Shown here in pieces: positions 58,380 to 64,000 of a stretch of DNA of 64,000 bases (position 1 is its first letter; every line of letters starts with the position of its first letter). This DNA is from Cryptomeria japonica. Lineage: Eukaryota; Streptophyta; Pinopsida; Cupressales; Cupressaceae. The translations under genes and the position numbers were made by a program. The notes beneath the pieces were generated by a model, which saw only the letters and a list, made by a program, of their open reading frames with translations, was not told where the DNA came from and searched no databases. The stretch lies in the NCBI RefSeq assembly GCF_030272615.1, contig NC_081415.1, forward strand, positions 186,435,994 to 186,499,993. Direction: 5' to 3'.

Positions 58380-61300
58380 CTATGTGATCATCATTTGAAA
58401 TATATCCGCCAAAATTAAGTTTATACTTTCCATAAACTTTTTACTGTCTCTGATAGTTGTCACTATCCTTTTAACTATACCAGTGAGATGTTGCATGTGC
58501 TCTGCTCGTGTCCTCTGTCCCTGTACAAGTGCCTTAGATATCTCTTTCTGCATAAATGCTAGATAGTCCAATTTTGGACTCAGTCTTAACCTTAAACTTT
58601 TTCCTTATTCTCTATTTTCTCCTTTTCTCTTCCCAACTTAAGTAATTCATCCTCAAAATTTGTTATCAGCTGTTCAAAAACTGATAGTGTATCTGGTGAG
58701 TTAACAAAATTATCTACAAGTTTATTTATTTAATCCTGTACCTTGCTTATTTTCTTATCTATATCAGCTGTTAGTAGGTTTGTCTTGCATATGTCTTTAT
58801 ACAAAGTCTTGGATTCTTTTAGTAAATTACATAGTTCCAGTAGAAGTGTGTCAAATTCTCTTATACACTTCTTTATCTGATCTTTAAAGAATCTTTGTTT
58901 TTCAATTTCCATTTTATCCTTCAATGCCTCTTCCTTTACTTTCTCAATTGTCACTGTGTTTTCATTGATGTATTTTGACAAAATTTCTATTTGACTTAAA
59001 GAATCTTTATTGTCTATGTTACAATTAGGAGCTATCCTCTTCAAAATTGGTATGGTGTCATCTATAGCCTTATAGGCTTGTGAGCTACAATCTGTTATCC
59101 TCTTAATTGAATCTAAGAGTAGTTCAGTCACAGTAGTTAGTTTATAGCCTGCTGATGAGGAACCAACATTTTGAATATCGCCGATGGTAGAAGTAACCAA
59201 GCTTGTTGTGACCTCTGGTAGGTCTGTTTGTGTTTGCATTTCATTAAGCAATGGTTTTTGTACTTCTCCTATTGTCGATTGCTCTGTTTCCTTGTGAACC
59301 TGTCCCTATTCTGGAGCCTATTGCTCTTCTTGTCTCTCTATTTGTTGCTCTGTCTCAATCTAAGTCTGAGTTTCTATCTGTTGCTCTTTGTTATCATCTG
59401 ACGGTTTCTCTTGAGTGTTATTAGTTTGCTCAGCTACCGGTGGCTCACTAGCCATTTCAGTCTTACCAGTTGTATCTTTGTCTACCACATTGTTGATCTT
59501 TTATGTATCAACATCCACTGTATATAAGACTTCAGGAATAGGATTGACATCCTCTACATCCATACTTTCAACTGTCGGTTGGTCTTCTATAGTAGCTGTT
59601 GTTACCGATGGAGTATTTAAAGGAGGTGGGGTTAAGTTGTCTTTAACTTTGATACTAGGTGGTCCACCAACTTTACCTTTACCCTTGTCCTTGTCCTTCT
59701 GATAAACCTTTATAGGTTTGTGGCTCATGTACTCTTCCTGTTTTTCTTTTCCAACTAGGAATATATCCCATGCATTTTTTATTTCTGTAGTCACCTCATT
59801 AACTCTCCCAACCATTAATGCAATGTGTCGGTGTGCAGTAGAGAATACTGACTGGTTGGCTTCAGCAATTAGATCATCAATTTCTCTAGGTGAGTTCACT
59901 GGGTACACAACAAGTAGCTTTTCTATCTTGATTTTCTTGTTGAGTTCTACTACTACTTGTCTCCTTGCTTCCAATCTCCTAAATAATTCATCTAGTACTT
60001 CATCTACCACTTCCATCAAAAATTACTTATACATGTCCATATGCTATATAACACTATTTTATACTTGTTCTTTTTCATCTGTAGTCAGAGTGTCATACAA
60101 TTTTTCTATATTCTTTAGTTTCCCTTCCTCTGTAATTTCACTCAATAGTATGTCAAGAGGGGCCATGTCCTAATTTGTCCTCTTCTTCTTCTTAGGTGTC
60201 AGTTTCTTCTTCGGTGTAGTCTTCCTAACCTGAGATCTTACTACTTGTTGTTTCTGTCTTGTCCTCCTAGGTGAGGGTTTGGTTGCCGGTGAGGGATCTC
60301 TTTTCCTTACAACTCTCTTGAAAGTTGTAGGCATGTCATTCTCTGAAGATGTGCCTACTGGTGATAGGTGAGTTTCAGGTTGTGGAGCTACTAACTCATC
60401 CTCTGTAATACCAATTTGTTTCATTACATTATCCTTGATTCCCATTGCTTGTCTAGAACCTCTTCTTACAACTACTTCAACCTTTTTCAATCTCTTCTTA
60501 GATTGAATTTGCTTTTCTATGGTCTTGACACTACCAAATACTTCTTCCTTTGGTTCATTTGGTGCTTCCAGAAGTGCTTTAGCATATGTTTCAATGATAA
60601 GGTCATCTATCTCATAACCCATTTTTGTTACCCAAATTGTTTTAGGGATGACTGCTTTCATCCAGATCTCATCCTTTTTTATTACAAAGCATATGTTATC
60701 CTTATACTTGTCAACAATTTTCTGTGACAATCTGATTCTCTTCTTCATTTTGGCCTTTAATGCTTGAAAGTGTTCATGGATATTCTTTTCCTTATCTTCT
60801 CCCATATTGTTGAATAGTTCTATTAGTTGTTTACCTACTGGTATATCAAATCCAAGTGCTTTGTAGCCTATACCAAGAACCTGTTTGGTTATATGTAGCA
60901 TCAAACATACTAGCAGATTTCCAAACCTAAAAGTTCCTTTCTTATCCTTCTTAATCTTGCCTAGGTTGTCAATTAACTCATCCTTCAACCACTCACATAT
61001 ATCAATTTTACATTATATGTGATCATGTCATAAGCACTCTTAATGCATAAACTTGAAACTGAATTGAGTCTATTTGCATGAGTTGCCTTATACCCTAATA
61101 TCATGTTGATAAACCTTACACTGGTGTCAATTACATCATTGACTCTTAAGGACCTTTTATTAGATGTAGCACCAGTTAGCTTAGTAACTAGGTCATTTGA
61201 GACCTTCTTGGTTTTGTCTGGCCTTTTACTGGTTGAGGGTAACCTTGTCACTACTTTGACAACTTCCTTGGTAATTTTATGAATTGCATCTAACTAGAAA

Positions 61301-61668
61301 AATTCACCATGAACCCTGCTTAAGACTATCCTAATCACATCCTTGGGAAATTCAGGAATGCAGAGGATTTCAGTAAATCCTAGGGTTTCAATGATTTTAT
61401 GTTCTAGTTTTACATTTTCGGATTCATCACTTATGATAGATTTATACATTGTTTTGATCTCTTCATCTCCTAATTCCTCTATGTTGCAATGGATGTAAAT
61501 TTTGGGGTCTTCAGCAAAAACAACACCTTTTGGAATTTGAGAAAAAACACCTATAGAGTCATCTTTCTTTGCTACATCGGGAACTAATTGAAACACAGGC
61601 CTAGGGCATTTTATAACCTCGACTATAATAGGGTTTGCTATATATTCAAGTTCAGAGGTGGATGCCAT
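58380..61668 (-). pseudogene. ORF2: unrecognised large non-pol protein
   Basis: Starts MASTSELEYIANPIIVEVIK at 61668; the upstream frame is full of stops. The readable protein is about 1,100 residues. The N-terminal about 400 residues look globular (PRPVFQLVPDVAKKD, FTEILCIPEFPKDVIRIVLS, SVRFINMILGYKATHANRLN, FRFGNLLVCLMLHITKQVLG). A basic tail at 60170-60300 (KPSPRRTRQK, TPKKKLTPKKKKR) could be a nuclear signal. A helical region follows (59850-60019), then a long Gln/Thr/Glu-rich linker and a charged, coiled-coil-like C-terminal region (58730-59251, then 58380-58571). There are two frameshifts (about 61000 and 58720) and about a dozen stops, mostly TAG. A diverged plus-strand copy spans 35376-48260. 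No family assignment is possible by eye. Confidence 0.75.
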
Positions 61669-62016
61669 GATTATAAATACCTTTTTCTGCCTTTAGATGG
61701 ATTGATTTCTGAAATGCCTTTGCCTCTTTGCTCGAAATGCTTTAGCTCTACAAATTTCATGCTCTTCGAATGTTTGAAATCATGGTGAAGTGAAATGGAG
61801 CTAAAATCATAAATTTATAAAGTCTATTTTCCATCTACCATATTTAATACATGCCGGTTAAGTAGTCACTTAACATTGTCTCTTGGTAATCAAGTAATTT
61901 CCAACTTCTTACCATTTACCGAGGGAATAATAGCATATGTCTCATTTATTGCCAAACCCTCAAGGAAACTTTCTTCAATTAGATGAAGAACTTCCTGCCG
62001 GTGGAGTATTACTTTG
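61669..62016 (-). other. Spacer between ORF1 and ORF2
   Basis: About 350 bp with dense stops in all minus frames. It could hold an internal promoter, splice site or leader for ORF2. No clear TATA box or intron border was recognised. Confidence 0.45.
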
Positions 62017-63168
62017 TTATGCTGATGGAGTGTTGATTAGTTCTACTGGTGGAAAAGTATTATCAACATTATTTATGTTTGACTTTCTAATCCATTGTTT
62101 TGAGAATTCTTTCTTAACCTCTTCAACTTTTTCTTTTCCTTTCAAGCTAGAACTTTTGTTGTTTGCTAGTGATCCTTTGCTTCTATAGAATTTTGCAATG
62201 TGCCCAATCTTGTTACATGCATAACAAGTCACATTGTTTTTCTAAATAGCTTTGCCATAACCTATGCCAGTTTGTGTTCTACATTGATTAGATAGGTGTC
62301 CAAATCTTCCACAAACATAACATCTCACATTCATTCTGCAATTTTCAGAGTTGTGACCAACTTTGTTGCATTTTGAACATAGACCGGTGGGTGTGTTGAT
62401 GTTCTGTTAATTTCTAGATCTACAATGATTTTCTCTATGCCCATACTTATTACAGTTAAAGCATTTTCCATTGAATTTATAAGTATTAGGTTGTCTTACC
62501 GGTTTGCTGTGATCCTGAATGTTTGTAGTACCGAAGCTTTCTCCAACTTCAAAGCCAATTCCAGAAGTATCACCTTTAGGTTTTTGATTCTTCAGTAGGT
62601 TACCAGGTTCCTCTGAGCTTTTCTTGAATTTTTCTTTGTGTTGATTTGCAATATCTAGTTCTCTTTGTAACATCTCTTTCTGCCTCATTAGTTCATTTGA
62701 GTCATTCTAAGTATGCATCAGATCTATTTTCAACATATCATTCTCATGGCTAAGTTTGGTGTTCTCATTTGTTGCATCACATAGTCTTCTGGTCAATTCT
62801 TCTTCATTCTTTTTCCTATCTTCAATTTCATTACAAAATCTCATAGTCATGTCCTGCATTTCATTCTTTGTAGTCATGTTCTCCAGTTTCAGCTTGCTTA
62901 TCTCATCATTAAGTGATTCCTTTTCATCATTCTCATTTTGCATCTTTTCACATAATTCTCTTCTCTTATTTCTTGAAATGGTAAAATTCTCTTGAAGTGC
63001 CTGAATGATATCCTAAGTTGCCTTTAGATCATCTTCAAGTTTGATGTTTTTCAATTTTTCTGCATCATAGTCCGAGAGAGCTGCTTCTAGTTGCTTCATC
63101 AAATTTTCCATTTCTACCAGTGTCAAGATCTTCCTCAAGCTATTAAGCTTTTGAAAATAGAGGACCAA
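62017..63168 (-). pseudogene. ORF1: Gag-like protein with coiled coil and four zinc knuckles
   Basis: A minus-strand frame beginning almost at the primer site. The first about 200 residues are a Glu/Lys/Asn-rich coiled coil (LVEMENLMKQLEAALSDYD, ESLNDEISKLKLENMTTKN). Then comes LLKNQKPKGDTSGIGFEVGE, like the short motif before the zinc knuckle in SIRE-type Gag. Four CCHC knuckles follow at about 62175-62470: CFNCNKYGHRENHC, CSKCNKVGHNSENC, CYVCGRFGHLSNQC and CYACNKIGHIAKFY, the last with its final Cys changed to Tyr. The capsid part of Gag is absent. A few stops, mostly TAG or TAA. Likely RNA-binding. Confidence 0.82.
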
Positions 63169-63180
63169 GCTCTAATACCA
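63169..63180 (-). other. Primer-binding site of the non-pol element
   Basis: TGGTATTAGAGC on minus, two bases inside the LTR. One C-to-T change from the initiator-Met consensus. Confidence 0.82.
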
Positions 63181-63182
63181 AT

Positions 63183-63951
63183 TGTTAGGATTCCCACAGA
63201 TACTAAGAGGGGGGGGTGAATCAATATCTGACCAGTGAGTGGAATTTCTCAACTTAAAGCATGTAGGACATATTATAATAGTGTACTTGTATGCAAGAAA
63301 TAATGCAATAAATAGAAATGAAAGAAACCACATGAAAATCACACCATAACACAATGATTTAATGAGGAAAACATGGTGTGGGAAAAACCTCAGTGGGATT
63401 TGTGACCCACAATATTCACTTACTGGCCAATAAGAGAATGTTACTTACAATAGGGGCCTGCACATGCAGGAAGGCCAAGTGCCTAGAGCTCACTGCTCAA
63501 TGGGAAGTCTCACTAACTTACAATGTGGATTATACAAATCCAATGTCTTGTACTACTTTACAATAGCATCTATAATGCCAGATTCAGTACCAGTTTCTAC
63601 TTTGCATCTTACATAAACCCTTTAACCTATATTTCGCATAATAGGTTTGCCTAATAATTTTTCCTTATACATTCTTTTTTTTTATGTCTACAATGATCTC
63701 CCTTATATATAAGAGTCATTTTACAACTTTCCAAGTTGGCTTACAAAGTTTTTTCAATAATAAACAAAATATAATATATCAAAAATCCCGTTGGCCTCAG
63801 TGCCGGTATATTTCCTTTCTCGGCTGATGTAGCGTGTGATCTGTTGATGCCGGTGTAATGCCTTGCTGGTGCCATAGGATTGTAAGGTTACCATCAATGA
63901 CAAAACCTTCAGTCACCTTTAATGTCTCATTAGAGTTTGCATATGCCAACA
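63183..63951 (-). repeat. 5' LTR of the non-pol element
   Basis: TGTTAGGATTCCC...TATGCCAACA on plus, 769 bp. TATA-like TATATATAAGG on minus at about 63702-63712. The GATACT...AATATC stem with the G8 tract in its loop lies within 45 bp of the primer site. Confidence 0.9.
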
Positions 63952-64000
63952 TACTTATGTTATAGAGAGTTGAACAGATAATGCTACCTTTCAAAGATGT
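63952..64000 (+). repeat. Continuation of the plus-strand copia 3' LTR
   Basis: Begins with the second TACTT copy (63952-63956), continues the LTR interrupted at 57393 and runs off the window. Confidence 0.55.

Larger units (their letters stand above)
57394..63951 (-). mobile_element. Complete non-pol LTR element carrying an unrecognised protein
   Basis: 6558 bp. LTRs 57394-58168 (775 bp) and 63183-63951 (769 bp), roughly 94% alike by eye. Exact TSD TACTT (57389-57393 and 63952-63956). Primer site TGGTATTAGAGC and polypurine tract AAAGGGGGAGA are in the right places. The internal 5.0 kb on minus holds ORF1 (Gag-like coiled coil and four zinc knuckles) and ORF2 (about 1,100 codons, unrecognised). 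No protease, reverse transcriptase, RNase H or integrase motif is found, and there is no room for them. It must have moved with enzymes from a related copia (the SIRE-like family shares the primer site and LTR end motifs). It is a large retrotransposon derivative with its own protein. Confidence 0.88.

Noticed and set aside
59415-60173. Plus-strand frames of 95 and 151 codons
   Set aside because: Opposite-strand shadows of ORF2 of the non-pol element.

Overview
The window looks like repeat-dominated nuclear DNA of a seed plant with a very large genome. A gymnosperm, probably a conifer, is my best guess: AT-rich, no compact gene, and almost every coding trace is a decayed transposable element (Ty3/gypsy Tat and chromovirus, Ty1/copia SIRE-like, a LINE). 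The taxon is inferred from the element mix, not from a diagnostic gene. I find no intact host gene, rRNA, tRNA or CRISPR. Frames, ends and target-site duplications (TSDs) were read by eye, so identities are approximate.

Layout. 1-5161: 3' end of a plus-strand Tat-like LTR element, with an antisense plant-mobile-domain (PMD) pseudogene (1297-2682), a degenerate GCGCT array, a polypurine tract (PPT) and a 3' LTR from 3812. 5162-6244: near-perfect inverted repeat with arms of about 460 bp and a smaller hairpin in its loop. 6715-10975: degenerate telomere-like CCCTAA DNA. 11270-13030: minus-strand, 5'-truncated LINE. 15536-15845: MITE-like hairpin. 17276-28092: chromodomain Ty3/gypsy element whose integrase is split by a 4486-bp solo-LTR-like insertion with TSD GATGC. 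28640-33480: eroded minus-strand copia, itself interrupted, with a solo LTR (TSD AAGAA). 33513-35375: short tandem duplications, no gene.

35376-64000 is one nested cluster. The oldest layer is a plus-strand copia, of which only the 3' end is visible (56843 onward). It was entered by a plus-strand element carrying an unrecognised non-pol protein. That element was cut by a 9716-bp Tat element (36285-46000, TSD CAAAG), a 1414-bp solo LTR (46465-47878) and a SIRE-like copia (48602-56003). The LTR of the oldest copia was also hit by a complete 6558-bp minus-strand element (57394-63951, TSD TACTT) carrying the same unrecognised protein.

Most notable is this last family. It has two LTRs, an initiator-Met-type primer site, a Gag remnant (coiled coil plus four zinc knuckles) and a second ORF of roughly 1,100 codons, with no protease, reverse transcriptase or integrase. 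Two diverged copies and a solo LTR with closely matching LTR sequence are present, so it appears to have multiplied using enzymes supplied in trans. Nonsense codons across the window are mostly explained by CAG to TAG, CAA to TAA and CGA to TGA changes, as expected from decay of methylated cytosine in CHG and CG contexts.
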